Below are positions 46,411-57,924 of a DNA stretch of 64,000 nucleotides, piece after piece (within the stretch, counting starts at the first letter, position 1; every line of letters starts with the position of its first letter). Under the pieces are notes generated by a model. The model saw only the letters and a program-made list of their open reading frames with translations. It did not search any database and was not told where the DNA came from. Origin of the DNA: Leptidea sinapis (lineage: Eukaryota > Arthropoda > Insecta > Lepidoptera > Pieridae); the NCBI RefSeq assembly GCF_905404315.1, contig NC_066292.1, positions 868,001-932,000 on the forward strand, in the 5' to 3' direction. The translations under genes and the position numbers were made by a program.

Positions 46411-46829
46411 TTTCTGTATTAAGCTGTTTATAAATGTTATCATTTATAGTCTAAACTCTAAATCATAAGGTCCTTCACAATAATATCATTTCTCTTTGAC
46501 AGCGGATGCTTATGTCACAGGCAGGCACTGATATTTTTGGTTTCAATTATATTATATCTTGGAGGCATTTACAATATCCAATAAGAAATGTTTTCAACAA
46601 CATCACAAAATGAATACTGAAATGACTTTTCTCTGTCAACATAACGAAAGCCAACTGTATTATCCAAAAATAAAAATATTAAAATTCATTTGTAACACGC
46701 TTTTCATTCCTTATTATATATTTTATTGAAACGTGTGTACCAACAATACAATTATTTCTGTATCTATCGAAATGGTAACCGAATATATTTGAAACAAAAA
46801 AGTCAACTAGAGCTGATTGGTTGAAATCT
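46411..46829. other. AT-rich non-coding stretch
   Basis: Nothing recognisable. Confidence 0.4.
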
Positions 46830-47285
46830 TAATATATAATATATTTCTTTTATGCGTCTGTTGTAACTGAACTCCTCCTAAACGGCTGGACCGATTTTAA
46901 TGAAACTTTATGTGTGTCTTCAGGTGGATTCTAGATTGGTTTAGATTCACAATTGAACTACCTCCTAAACGGCTGAACTGATTTTGATGATTTTTTGTGT
47001 GTTCCAGTGAATTTGAGATTGGTTTAGATTCTCAATTCCGTCCATATAATATAAGTCTCCTGCTCATGTGTATGTAAGTGAACTCCTAATAAACGGCTGG
47101 ACCGATTTTGATGATTTTTCTGTGTGTTCCAGTGAATTTGAGATTGGTTTAGATTCTCAATTCCGTCCATATAATATAATTCTCCTGCTCATGTGTATGT
47201 TAGTAAACTCCTCCTAAGGGCTTGACCGATTTGTCAAATTTAAGACGTGTGTACAGGATAACGCCTTCGGTTCCACTCGTATATT
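46830..47285 (+). mobile_element. Helitron-like element with tandem internal repeats
   Basis: Four successive copies of an ACGGCTGGACCGATTTTGATG-type block (near 46883, 46970, 47092 and 47215) alternate with GAGATTGGTTTAGATTCTCA and CTCCTGCTCATGTGTATGTA. The unit is about 80-125 bp. The right end (GTGTGTACAGGATAACG) resembles the inner side of the 60479 end. I recognise this as a widespread lepidopteran non-autonomous repeat. The CTAG terminus itself is not preserved here. Confidence 0.6.
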
Positions 47286-48092
47286 ATATATATTTTGTTA
47301 GAAAAGTTAAAATGACTCAGTTGTCCCGGTTGTCTTACTAGCTGCTATTACTAAAATAAAATAAAATTTAGTAACTACTACTATGCTACTAACTATTATT
47401 TTAATTTTTAATCCATCGGCCTACTAACTTTTCATATCCATGCACAAAACGAAGGAAGGGGAGACCATGGAGAAACTTCTTATACCTAACTTTTTATAGC
47501 TGTTACTTTTAATATTTTAATTAACATAGATTTAAATAAAATGGTTTACCTAGTTGTTTATAATGCATTTAAAAACATGTGTAAATAAATAATAAAGCTC
47601 TTTTTATTGTATTTATTATCTATGCATTACGCGAAATAAAAGGAAAAATAAAATAGAATAAAAACTTTTCGTATGAGAAAATGTTAGAATTTTGTTAAAC
47701 TTACCAGCGTTTCAATCCCAATATGAATATACCCAGATTTTCTTTCAAATATCAATATTGTGATATTGCTGTATAATATTATAATAGTCACAATGTTGTT
47801 ATAAATGATATCGTGCGTTAAGAGGGAGCTAATCGTCTGGAAACCAACGAGAGAAGTTAAGCGGCTATTTTCCTATAAAGACGTGTAGTATGTAAGTGTT
47901 TTTATAATGTATAACAGTGACTCTGCTAAGTAGTTTTAACTATTTTCATATGAACTATTTATTTATGGATCTGATAGATCGGGCTTAAAATATTACGAAA
48001 CATTATTAAAATAAATACAAAATAGTAAAAATACATGCAAAAATGGTTAAATTGTATAAAAAAGGTAAATTACCTTTTTTAGTCTTGTCTTA
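47286..48092. other. AT-rich non-coding stretch
   Basis: Contains the GGAGCTAATCGTCTGGAAAC segment (about 47826) shared with 21783. At 48058-48080 there is a perfect 11-bp-stem palindrome (AAAAAAGGTAA, one-base centre). No gene. Confidence 0.45.
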
Positions 48093-48408
48093 CGGCCGTT
48101 TCAAATATTCAGTCTAACTCTTACTTGAGATAAAAATCTTAACTATCGTTGACTTTTCTGTCCCAATAAACTTATCGACGGTAACTCACCTTATCCGTGC
48201 ATGCTGTCTGATATTGGGACGACCGCTACGTATAGCTTACCAGCGATATAAAATTTGTATGGAAATTGCAATTCACGCGTCCTAATATAAGGCGATAAGA
48301 ATGACTTATCGGGTATATTGGGACAGCTTCAAATTATTGGTAGCTAATTACTGACAGTAGAAGGTAGTAATTTATCTCTATCTGTACATAGTATATTGGG
48401 AACGGCCG
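48093..48408. mobile_element. PIF/Harbinger-type MITE, 316 bp, TTA target duplication
   Basis: The left end is CGGCCGTTTCAAATATT. The reverse complement of the right end is CGGCCGTTCCCAATATA. TTA lies on both sides (48090-48092 and 48409-48411), the 3-bp target duplication typical of PIF/Harbinger elements. ATATTGGGAC occurs twice more inside, near 48212 and 48314. No coding. Superfamily assignment rests on target-site length and the GC-rich ends. Confidence 0.72.
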
Positions 48409-48411
48409 TTA

Positions 48412-48869
48412 GTTGATCGTGAAATTGAGTTTTATTTGGTGGCAAGATGACAGGTTTGAAAGTAAGGATACGATTTCTGACAGTCGGACTAAACACTTTA
48501 TGAAAAATTCTTATTTTACAATTAGTTACGCGATTAATTCGAAGAATGTTCGTTAGTTTACGTAGTTACTTTCAATCACGCATAGGATTGCAATACTTAT
48601 ATATAGATCATCATATATCTAAGGCATGCTAAGTGTAATTTATAAGCACAAGTTGTATAGAACCTGTAGAAGCTAATTTCCAATATTGAACGTATAGTTT
48701 AAATTATACCGTCCTTCGAAATGGCCTGTTATGACATCGTCTTATAGGATATCCAATTAGTAGCTAATATGGGAGTGACGAACTTTAGTTGTAGAGCTGA
48801 CGCAAATCCCATTACTTGAGGGTATGTATTATAATATTGTTAGAAACACAAGAATTACTTTCAAGACGT
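48412..48869. other. Non-coding stretch
   Basis: Nothing recognisable. Confidence 0.4.
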
Positions 48870-49045
48870 GACGTCACCTCTCCCGACTTCACGAGACCGC
48901 TATAAAAGCAGTAGCAGAACTGAAGGCTTAGAGGGCACCTGTCCAAAGCCAACCTCGGGTGGTGTTTAGTGGGTAGGCACCTAGGTTGTACGTGAGTCCC
49001 ACATAACCAACGCAGACTTAGGCTGCGTTGATTATAGTAGAGGTA
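48870..49045 (+). repeat. GC-richer dispersed-repeat candidate with hairpin
   Basis: This is a sharply GC-richer island. It contains CTATAAAAGCAGTAGCAGAA (TATA-like), GGTGGTGTTTAGTGGGTAGG, CGTGAGTCCCACATAACC, and a perfect 8-bp hairpin CAACGCAG/CTGCGTTG at about 49010-49032. The AGTGGG and GAGTCCC motifs loosely resemble tRNA A and B boxes, but the spacing is short. It could be a SINE or an LTR fragment; I cannot decide. Confidence 0.35.
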
Positions 49046-49642
49046 GTTTGGTGAATTTTTTTTCGCACTGTCTATACAAAATAGAAATGTAAAGAAAAAT
49101 AATGAATTATATAAACCGTCAAGAAATGGTTTCAGTTATGCGCTATGATGGCGATTTCCTGGAATAGCGGCCTTAAATGCCTCTTTTCTTAGAATAAGAT
49201 ACCAACCTTATTAGAAAGTAGAGAACTCATTAATCAAGATGTCACTCTAAGTTAGACGAGGGATGGACAGCGGTGAGTAGGACAATACGTCTATTTGTAA
49301 TTACTATTACTACGTACATTTCAATAATTAACATAATATGGAACTACCAGAACAACCAAAAAAGGAATATTATACAAAAATGCCATAAGAATCATTGGAA
49401 AGTACTCTAAACAGATTAATTAAAATTTTCTAATGCTGAATTCAGTATAATCCCTGAGACAAACAACCCATCCAATGTGTTAAAAATATCTAGAAAGTAT
49501 TTATTGTTTCTAAGACAATTCCCAATTACACTATGTAAATATTTCTTGGTAAAGCTTTGTGATTAAACAGGCCTAGAAACTTAATCAGTTTTGTATTTTT
49601 TTTAGGTTTGCGTATAACAATCAAATTCAAGTCCACTTTCTC
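49046..49642. other. Non-coding stretch
   Basis: Nothing recognisable. Confidence 0.4.
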
Positions 49643-49728
49643 CTGATTCTTCTGGTGTCACACGAGAGTACGGGCCGCGGTGATTAACTGACCCGTATGT
49701 ATTCTCGTTTGTCCTCCTCTCCCATATC
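49643..49728 (+). repeat. Jockey/CR1-like LINE 3' end fragment (plus)
   Basis: Carries CTTCTGGTGTCACACGAGAG, then CGGTGATTAACTGACCCGTA and CTCGTTTGTCCTCCTCTCCCAT. It is the sense-strand 3' end of the LINE family seen in antisense at 18391 and 22201. Diverged and short. Confidence 0.6.
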
Positions 49729-49805
49729 GATAAACGTTTTTGTAATCATGATTGCAAGGTTAACCTTCATACCTCATTCCTATAACATCACTTTCACTTC
49801 ACACA

Positions 49806-49833
49806 AACACACAAGTTTGTGAACTTGTGTGTT
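49806..49833. repeat. Perfect 12-bp stem-loop
   Basis: AACACACAAGTT and its exact complement flank the loop TGTG. No role evident. It lies just upstream of a SINE head. Confidence 0.6.
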
Positions 49834-49864
49834 CTTGATGTGCAAGACAATGAAAAATACTTAA

Positions 49865-50010
49865 TGCCACAATGAGCCACAACCTGAGAGTTGAACAAGG
49901 CATACCAAGATATACGAAACATGCGTCACTCGAACGTTTGGCTCAGTTGGAAGAGCACTTGTATGGAACCCGAGAGGTCGCGGGTTTGAGTCCCACATCG
50001 TCCCTTAAAT
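49865..50010 (+). mobile_element. tRNA-derived SINE head
   Basis: 49938-49965 reads TTGGCTCAGTTGGAAGAGCA, an A-box with a GCTC/GAGC D-stem. 49982-49992 reads GGGTTTGAGTCCC, a B-box-like T-arm. The acceptor ends do not pair, so it is a tRNA-like pol III promoter region and not a functional tRNA. Its upstream part (49865-49935, CACAACCTGAGAGTTGAACA) matches the complement of the linker of the 41017-41487 insertion, so both belong to one family. Confidence 0.65.
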
Positions 50011-50187
50011 TTTGGTTACATATTTAATTTGTATAATTAATCCCAAAAGTGAGAGATACTTTAAAAACAATAAATTAAGTAATTATAAAGTATATTCAAT
50101 TCGGACCGAGCTAAGCTGTCACCTTTTTCATCCTGTGTTATTGTTAAATTATGTTCTTGTATGTTTAGCTTCATTTTTATGAATATA

Positions 50188-50482
50188 AGGGACGAGACGA
50201 GTAGGACGTTCAGCTGATATTAATTGATACGCCCTGCCCATTACAATGCAAGGCCACTCAGGATTCTTGAAAAACCCAAAAATTCTGAGTGACACTACAA
50301 TTGCGCCCGTTACCTTAAGACTTAAGATGTTAAGTCTCATTTGCCCAGTGATTTCACTAGCTACGGCGCCCTTCAGACCAAAACACAGTAATGTCTACAC
50401 ATTAATGTTTAGCGGCAGAAATAGACGCATATTATGGGTACCACAATCTACCTGGCATCCTGTGCAAAGGAGCCTCCCTGCT
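50188..50482 (+). mobile_element. Dispersed repeat R1, near full length
   Basis: From GGGACGAGACGAGTAGGACG to GCAAAGGAGCCTCCCTGCT. All R1 landmarks are present in order. Non-coding. Confidence 0.75.
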
Positions 50483-50830
50483 AAAAAGCTATCAGCTCAT
50501 TTAAATTAAATGAAGAAATATAATAGTTTTCCAGTATTTTGTTTATTTCACAAAGTTGGCATCTATCATTCTTAACACAAACATTTGTTTTGCAGTCACA
50601 AATCTCCACTAATAAATGCTGCGTAAATTATATAAAGTATTTTTCTTCACACGAGTTACTCTCATACATCACTTTGTTATTTCATTAGTTACTTTAACTT
50701 TGATGAATGAACTCCTAACGGGTTCCGTAGCTACAATCAGAAACCTGCGCAACGTATTACAATGTCACTGGGAAACCACCACTTGAACGAAGAATATTCA
50801 ATGTTTTGCCCAAACGACTGCTGTTACATA
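50483..50830. other. Non-coding stretch
   Basis: Nothing recognisable. Confidence 0.4.
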
Positions 50831-51107
50831 TTTTATCTACACCCATGCTTTAAATTAAAACATCTAATGTCCTAATAACCATTACACCATCCAAACGAGT
50901 GTTGTAATGGAATTCAGTACAACATTTCAACACTCGTTTGGATGATGTAATGGTTACTAGGACTGGCTTTTTTAATGTTAGCAGTAATCTAACTGTTTTA
51001 CATTAACTGTTGATAATCAGGTATTAAAACACTCTGGCGATACCAGTATAACCCACATTCGTGTTTTAATACCCCTTATTACACAACAGTTGCATAAATA
51101 ATTATTA
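50831..51107 (+). mobile_element. Foldback MITE family R4, plus orientation
   Basis: A 28-bp hairpin arm at 50877-50904 (AACCATTACACCATCCAAAC onward) pairs with 50928-50955 with one mismatch, around a 23-base loop. The left end is TTTTATCTACACCCATG. The right end is CCCTTATTACACAACAGTTGC. Related copies: 46084 (inverted) and 59721. Confidence 0.75.
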
Positions 51108-52379
51108 ATTTTATATTACTACCATAGATTATATTTGTAATAAGTAATTATTATATTATATACGAAATATATTATTATATTATATTAAAGGCTTTAAAAA
51201 CGCGTGTATTGTGTTACTATGATCATATAACGCCATTTCTTTCATATATTGCAAGCTTAAAATTCAGATACAAATATATTTTTTTAGTTACTCGTGTAAG
51301 GCATTAACTTTGTTATTTGACGTTTAGGTATTTTTGTTGCATCATTTTGCATATTAATATTTTGTAATTGAAATTATTTGTAGAAAGATAATGCTGTAAA
51401 TGTTGATATAAAAGAGAGCCATTATATTAATGATCAACCTTTTTCGAAGTGGTAAATGGTAAATGTAAAAATAAATAAAAAGTGCGTGCGTACAAAGTAC
51501 ATATGTCAGAAGTGAAACCTGCATTGTGCATAAACCTCTAAATTTCATAATTATAAAGTCCTGGTACTCGTTGCTAGCATGACATATGATTTCAACCGCT
51601 ATGAAAGGCATTACTATCAACACTAATATATATATGTTCTCCTGGTGTTTATGTAGTAATACGTCGTGCGCATGGCGTCAGAATATATCAAGGTATTCTC
51701 ACGTCATACATAAGACAATCTCTTATTCAACTATGATCACCTGGTACCAAAACACTGTATAATGCTTCCTATCTCATTATTTCCCATGTTAAAAATGTGT
51801 TATGTGTCTGCTCTTTTTACTGTCGCTTTTATTATATAGTGACATAGTCTTAGGCCATCGTGGCAAGAAAATATTATAATAATAAAAGAATATTATTATA
51901 CCATGCTAAATACTAGAAAAAAGAGAGAGCAATGTGCAATACCGTCCAAAGCGGACTTGGAAGGCATAGAAAGTCACTTGAGCGCCACATTATAGTTATG
52001 ATATTATTAACAAATTTAATGAAAATATTGCCTCATTAAGTTTAAGTAAAATACAGTAAAAGCCTTCTTAACTTAGCCCTTACAAATATGGCGTTGTTTA
52101 TTAGTAAAACAATATCAAACGTCACGCGAAGCTCTCCTTTGCAGCTTCTTTATCGAGAAAAATGTTACTGTCAGGAATCTTTAGATGACAAGCTAATATC
52201 GGGTCTCTTAAGAAATCTCAAGGACAAGAAGTTGTTTAGTTTCACCATGGAAATTAGCATATCTTAAATATTATAAATATTCATTTTCATAAAACCTTGT
52301 GATGTGATCATCGTGGCTCGTGTTCTCATGTACGAGTGTTGCCAGAGCGCTTTATGAAGTTGGCGCAACTTTATAAAGC
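51108..52379. other. AT-rich non-coding stretch
   Basis: No gene. The segment 52290-52379 adjoins the mariner remnant and may include its decayed 3' flank (GTTGGCGCAACTTTATAAAG on plus). Confidence 0.4.
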
Positions 52380-52910
52380 TTCGAATAAACGAAAATAATG
52401 TTATGAATTTGAAATCGTATCTCGCCTGCCTCACTTTTTGACCTGTTCTCATTTACAAACACCCATTCATAAAATTGCTGTTTTATTTCGGGTTCAAAAC
52501 AATAAATCCACGTTTCGTCTCCTGTGACAATGTCATAAACAGCATTAGAATGTCCGTGGTCGTACTTCATTAGCATCTGTGAGCACCATCCCACGCGAGC
52601 CTGCTTCTGCTCCTCTGTCAGTTCATGGGATCCAACGACAACAAAGTTTCCGAACTTTCAATTCTTCGAGTAAAATTTTCTGAATTTGGCTCATACCAAT
52701 GCCCAATAGTCCTCGAATTGTCTTATATGTCATCCGCGGGTTTTCTTCAATTACCCGCTTAAACAAACCCGACCTCTCTCAAATTCAGCAAATCATCGCC
52801 TCACGGTGCTCACGCAAGGTGATTCTCTCTCAAAAGCATTTTGAAAACGAGCGGCACAGTTTTGCGGAGACAGAGAACTTTTAAAATCATAAAAAATCAT
52901 CGCTCTAAAA
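52380..52910 (-). pseudogene. Mariner-family transposase, N-terminal two thirds, broken
   Basis: The minus strand, starting near 52905, gives SSLSPQNCAARFQNAFERES, STVRR, FAEFERGR (HTH region), then ENPRMTYKTIRGLLGIGMSQ (second HTH). After a frameshift near 52628 (a stop where PHELTEE is expected) comes HELTEEQKQARVGWCSQMLM, then VYDIVTGDETWIYCFEPEIK with the first catalytic Asp. The match ends at about WVF (52450). The second and third catalytic residues are absent, replaced by unrelated sequence, so the copy has frameshifts and an internal or terminal deletion. The GDETWIY block is diagnostic of mariner rather than Tc1. Confidence 0.82.
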
Positions 52911-54904
52911 TCTTTTTGACAAATGATTTCCCGCCAATTTTTTTTAATTGCTAAGAAGGTTGCATCGCTTTAAAAATATAAAATTCGAAATTCAAATAGT
53001 TCCGATTGGATAGAAGTGCAAAACTTATAGTGTGCCCCATGTACATCGTATTGAGAATCAACGGGTCTACCTACAAAAATATGGACTTCTAATATATTAT
53101 ATTTTAAGTAAATATAAATAGATTACTTACAATATAAGAATATGTATAATCTTTTAAAGTAAAGCAAGGCGATATCCAGAATTTATCATTAGAAAAAAAC
53201 ATGGTGTAAACAGTTTTAAGAGAAAATTGAAGGCAATAATTTCAGATTTATCTCAACAGTAATGTTATAAAAAACATTATATTTAAGGCAATCTTACAAA
53301 GTTTTGGCTAAGTCCCTGAAGATTTTATCACACAGTCAAGCAGTACGTATTATTCCCAAAAGATACCACGAACTCTGCTAATGAACTAAGTGTTTTGTAC
53401 CGACAATACTGACCATAAGCTTACACATCATATATTTTTAAATATATTAATTTTAATATATAAAATTACTTTTAAATTGTTAAATATTTTTATATTCTAG
53501 TTGTTTAAGTAGATCAAGTTGCTATTGAACTCGATTCCAGGTTTCATTATTTACCAAAAAAATAAGGAATGTAGAGGATGGTGCGACTGTGAAGCGGAAA
53601 TATAACTAACTGATAACGAATATAATAATATAATATATCCAATAATAAAACAAAATGAAAAAATTGTGAGTCAATTGAAAAGAATCGTGAAAATAATTTG
53701 CAAATTGGTGCGTACAAATAAATCAAAAATCGAAATGCATTTATTATACTCGTATTCTCGCAGATTCTAAAAGAAAAACACAAAAACTGTTGTAGTACTT
53801 ATATCAATTACAGAAATGAAAATAAATATAATATTATCGTTGCAGAAAAGGTCTAGTAAACATATTATTAAAACTTCTAATAGAGTAATTTTCAAGACTG
53901 AATGTGTTGCAATTTTACAATACAGTTCGATGTTGCATTTAAATATTGTACTCACTAATTTTGAACTTTTCCGAGTATTGCATTTTCAGATACGAGTAAT
54001 AGGCGTTACAAATTCCGAACCGGAGTCATTAAAAGTTTTAATACTAACATTTATTATTGCTAACATTACTTTAGATCTTTGTCATAACACTTCCGCTTGC
54101 TAACTTTGAATGAAACACAAACAAATATATGTAAAATAAGATTGCCTGAAAGTGTCCTTTACAAAAGACATGAAAAACCGAAAGCGTAAACCTGAAAAGT
54201 CATTCTTGCATCACAAACTAGGTACTTAATAAGAAAATATTTAAAAACAATCTCACCATACATATTTTTAAATATAACCAAAAGATTGAGGGCAGTGATT
54301 TAAATAAAACCATCCAGCGCGCTATATTTTTTTGACATCCTTAATAATCAACGTCATATATCAACCATTATACACACAACTTCTCTGTTCCTTTTTGAGA
54401 AATTTTAAATATAGATATCCTGATTCTTTGGGTTTATATAAACAAGAATTATATTCAGTTAATTAGATTCACATTTCGTATTCGTGAATGAAGAAAAATA
54501 AACAAGTTCACATCAAGAAAATGATAAATATTTACGTATATTCAACCCGTATCCGTTGGACAAGGGCTGATTTCCATGTCCTTTCGCCGTAATTCAGCTC
54601 TGAAACTCCTGTATGGTTGACTGTTACTTTATATTGTCACGTTCGCGATAGTATTTACTTTTATAATTATTACGTCGGTTTCTCTTTAGAAATCGACGTG
54701 ATTATATTTTTTCTCGGATCCGTTATGGATTTCAACAAAATTCCCGAATAGTACACTGAAAATGTTGAAAAAAATGTGAACTGTCCTTCAGCCTTTGATG
54801 GTTGATGGTGATTTTTAATTGTCAGGGCTTAATAAATTGCTATCATGTGTTATGAGTTTGTTCAAGATTCCGTAATACAAAGTAATTAGTAAGCGCTTTT
54901 AAGT
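52911..54904. other. AT-rich non-coding stretch
   Basis: About 2 kb without recognisable features. The first approximately 80 bp may be mariner 5' leader. Open frames of 62-95 codons here are AT-rich and resemble nothing I know. Confidence 0.4.
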
Positions 54905-55085
54905 TTGAACACGATTCATATATTGGATGCAGCACCTCACAAACTAATTTACTAATTAGTAAGTATTAATTACAACCATTGTAAGATACCCTATTGATTG
55001 AAAAGAGTAGCCGTTGAGTTTCTTGTATGTTCTTATTACGAGCTAAGCCTGATTGAATAAAGTTTATTTGACTTTGACTTTAGTA
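54905..55085 (+). repeat. LINE 3' tail, family R3
   Basis: Shares GATTCATATATTGGATGCAG, AGAGTAGCCGTTGAGTTTCT and TTGTATGTTCTTATTACGAG with 26890-27150. It ends in TTTATTTGACTTTGACTTT. Confidence 0.6.
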
Positions 55086-55139
55086 GCAAATTATGTAACA
55101 ATAAGATAAGTCTCCAAATAGTAAATAAAATAGTACATT

Positions 55140-55141
55140 GT

Positions 55142-55174
<33 letters not shown>

Positions 55175-55176
55175 GT
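55140..55176. repeat. (AT)n microsatellite
   Basis: About 17 AT/TA units with one interruption. Confidence 0.85.
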
Positions 55177-55749
55177 ACATAAACAAAACAATCAAGTGAG
55201 AAACACCATAGAGATATTATTTTAAATGGATTTGCTTGTAATAAATGAAATACATTCGGCGTAGTTCTCTAGCCATCTAGTTACAGCCTTATTTAATATG
55301 AAGGCAATTTCCGAGGAGGCTAAGTATAAACAATATTTCATTTTCTTATAAGAAAAACGCTCTATTACTTTGTATTTCTTATGAGGACCCTTTGCAATGT
55401 GATTCAATTATTATTATTATGCTACTTGAGAAAACTCAGGTTATCAAGCCTCATTATAACACAGTTTTCGTACTTTTCGAGAATAATTTTTTTACATTTG
55501 TTACTGGTCCTTTGATATTAAGAAAGAACATAAAATAACGCTTTTTTTGCTTAATAAACTAAAATACATCACTATCTGAGTGTAGAGTTAACGCCTAAGT
55601 CTACCTTTCCCTTCACATCTGTATTAACTATATATTTGTGCTAAGTATATATTTGTAGATCGACTTTCTACTTTCATCCAATGCTTTTCTAAAATTTTCT
55701 TTTATTACTTTGATAATATTTTTATGAAAATTTGTGTTATGTTAAGCTC
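55177..55749. other. AT-rich non-coding stretch
   Basis: Nothing recognisable. Confidence 0.4.
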
Positions 55750-56100
55750 ATAGTTGATCAGAGGGCAATGGAGAGGGCTATGCTTGGAATTTCCCTGCGA
55801 GATCGAATCAGAAATGAGGAGATCCATAGGAGAACCAAAGCCACCCACATAGCCCAAATGATAAGGAAACTGAAGTGGCAGTGGGCAGGGCACATAGTTC
55901 GACGGATAGATGGCCATTGGGGCAGTAAAGTCCTCTAATAGTGACCACGTACCGGAAGACGCAGTGTGGGAACGCCCCCCACAAGATGGACTGACGTTGT
56001 GTTCAAGATCGCCAGAATAGGTTGGATGAGGGCAGCACAGGACCTATCGTTGTGGAAATCTTTGGAGGAGGCCTTTGTCGGAGGAGTTTTGGGAGGCTGA
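55750..56100 (+). pseudogene. RTE-type RT C-terminal end, best-preserved copy of its subfamily
   Basis: The open part (to a TAA near 55938) reads DQRAMERAMLGISLRDRIRN, EEIHRRTKATHIAQMIRKLK, WQWAGHIVRRIDGHWGSKVL. It continues out of frame through RTGRRSVGT, PPTRWTDV, VGWMRAAQDLSLWKSLEEAF and a TGATGATGATG tail. It defines the family for the fragments at 38, 9805, 46008 and 63819. It is a different RTE subfamily from the element at 42490-45770 (SPTRWTDLIKT). Confidence 0.8.
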
Positions 56101-56699
56101 TGATGATGTGTTATTTTGTTTCTATAAAACGAACCTGATTGTAAAACTGATCGAGTAGTAGTGAGAGATTGTTGTTAATCGTCTCCCATTGCAATGTGGA
56201 ACACCATTTGGCCAAGCATCTAGTTTTGCATGTGTTAGTCGCAGTTATCTGTATGAATTTGAGGAGTATAGTATCTCTATACGAGCGATTGCAATTGAAG
56301 AATAGGTCTTGTCCACAAATGTAATTTATATTTATTTGTAGGAAAAATGATGGACAGATTATTCTAATTATACAATTATTTGTATTAGAAAAACAGTAGC
56401 AATTGTAAAGTCTTTTTTTAATAATTAAGCGTGCAGCCCTATAAATAATTCATTTAAAAAAGTAAAATGCATGAAAACACTTTTAAATAACTGCTAATTA
56501 TTGAACATAATAAATAATTAAAAATAAAAAGCCTATTATTTCTCGCAAAAGGAAAATTACAAATATTTTTTTTTTATATTATTTACATTTAGATTTTAGG
56601 TAGTATAGTAATGCGTATAAAAATAGTTAAATAACTTGAAAATATATTATATTATTTAAGATATAAAAAGTACCTATAAATGAAAATGCAGGCATGCAG
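56101..56699. other. AT-rich non-coding stretch
   Basis: Nothing recognisable. Confidence 0.4.
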
Positions 56700-56910
56700 G
56701 AACCCCTCTTATGTGAGGCTGAAGGCCTCCTCCAGACTTTTCCATTTGTCTCTATTTTTGGCAACTGTTTTTACCAGCTATTTTTATTATATCGTTGTCC
56801 CAATGAGTTACCGGTCTACCTTTATATCTAACACCAGCAGGACCGCCATAACGCCAGTCTTAAAGTCCATCGATCACCGCTCATCCTGCCGACATGGCCT
56901 GCTCACCTCC
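56700..56910 (-). pseudogene. Old RTE-type RT C-terminal remnant (minus)
   Basis: On minus: AGHVGRMSGDRWTLKTGVMA, then KGRPVTHWDNDIIKIAGKN and, after a frame slip, RDKWKSLEEAFSLT. These are the AGH, GRPxxxWxDDI and W(K)SLEEAF blocks of RTE C-termini in the right order. The plus-strand open frame here is an antisense shadow. Confidence 0.6.
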
Positions 56911-57479
56911 ATTGATGTATGCACAAGATATGCTGTCGGGACGCCTTATGGAGTCGTGAGTAGACACGTACACACCACAAATCTGTATGAGTGTCTGGAG
57001 CGTAGTACCTCTGAGATATTCACGTCATAAACTGATATTTAAAGCAGATAACATTTGTCTCTTACATTACATCATTTCCACAAATCATTGAATAGTTATG
57101 AATATGACGTTAAACAACCAAGTACGCAATATTATGGTGCGGTCTGGTGACGGGCGCGTAGGCGGTCATACGATGCAGGCGGGGAAACTTTTAAACGAGG
57201 AATAATTTCAAACGTACGCAGTTCACATTAAAATTTTCAATGACTCAACAAATTGCAGGGAGGTAGCAGGTATAAATTAACGTGGCTTGCTCACACGTTA
57301 CTTAATAGCATAATCTACAAATTAATGCTGACTGTAATAAATCATTTAACATAGTTTATAGAAGTATTTTCCTGTAGCTATCTATAACTTTTGCATCATA
57401 TAATATATTATATTCGTACCTATATCTATACAATTTATAGCGTTCATATTCTCTATTAGTGAGATTATGATAAAAATAC
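56911..57479. other. Non-coding stretch
   Basis: Nothing recognisable. Confidence 0.4.
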
Positions 57480-57800
57480 TTAGTTCGTTGTTCGAACACT
57501 TATAACTAGAGAACGGCTAGACTGATATTCAAGATTTTTAATTTGTTGGATAAGTCTCCGTCCCGAATATCCAAACAATTTAAAAACATTAAAATATTGA
57601 GGGAAAAATAAAATACTTTCTAAATAAGCTCTGACCAATAGAAAGCCACATTTTATGTGAGTGTAATAAATAGGATGTATTATATTAACAAATGATAAAT
57701 TAAAGCCCTTTTTGTGGTAGCCGACCTTAAAAATCGCAGAAAAACGGTCGAACACTAAAAATAATTTATATGCCAAAATAACTTACGCCGGGTCAGTTAG
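57480..57800 (+). mobile_element. Helitron-like element, GTTAG-T end
   Basis: Contains CTAGAGAACGGCTAGACTGA (decayed GGCTGGACCGA block) and ends ACTTACGCCGGGTCAGTTAG followed by T at 57801. It matches the terminus of 25766-26071. The perfect palindrome begins three bases later. Confidence 0.5.
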
Positions 57801-57803
57801 TGT

Positions 57804-57924
57804 ATTATAAATGAACAGTATAAGTTGCATCTTGTATTTTATAGTATTGAATATAAAACACTCCGTGTGTTTTATATTCAATACTATAAAATACAAGATG
57901 CAACTTATACTGTTCATTTATAAT
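57804..57924. repeat. Perfect 121-bp palindrome (58-bp arms, 5-base loop)
   Basis: Arms 57804-57861 and 57867-57924 are exact reverse complements, checked base by base, around TCCGT. The inner 16 bp of each arm plus the loop (57846-57882) recur at 57923-57959. Non-coding. Confidence 0.97.

Noticed and set aside
49923..50005. Possible functional tRNA gene
   Set aside because: A-box, D-stem and B-box-like motifs are present, but the acceptor stem does not pair and the anticodon arm is weak. A matching segment occurs in the 41017-41487 insertion, so it is a SINE head.
53816..54103. 95-codon open frame as a possible host gene
   Set aside because: Very AT-rich composition, no recognisable motif, no splice or promoter context. 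Frames of this length are expected by chance in 64 kb.
56680..57030. 116-codon plus-strand frame as a gene
   Set aside because: Most of it is antisense to RTE C-terminal blocks on the minus strand.
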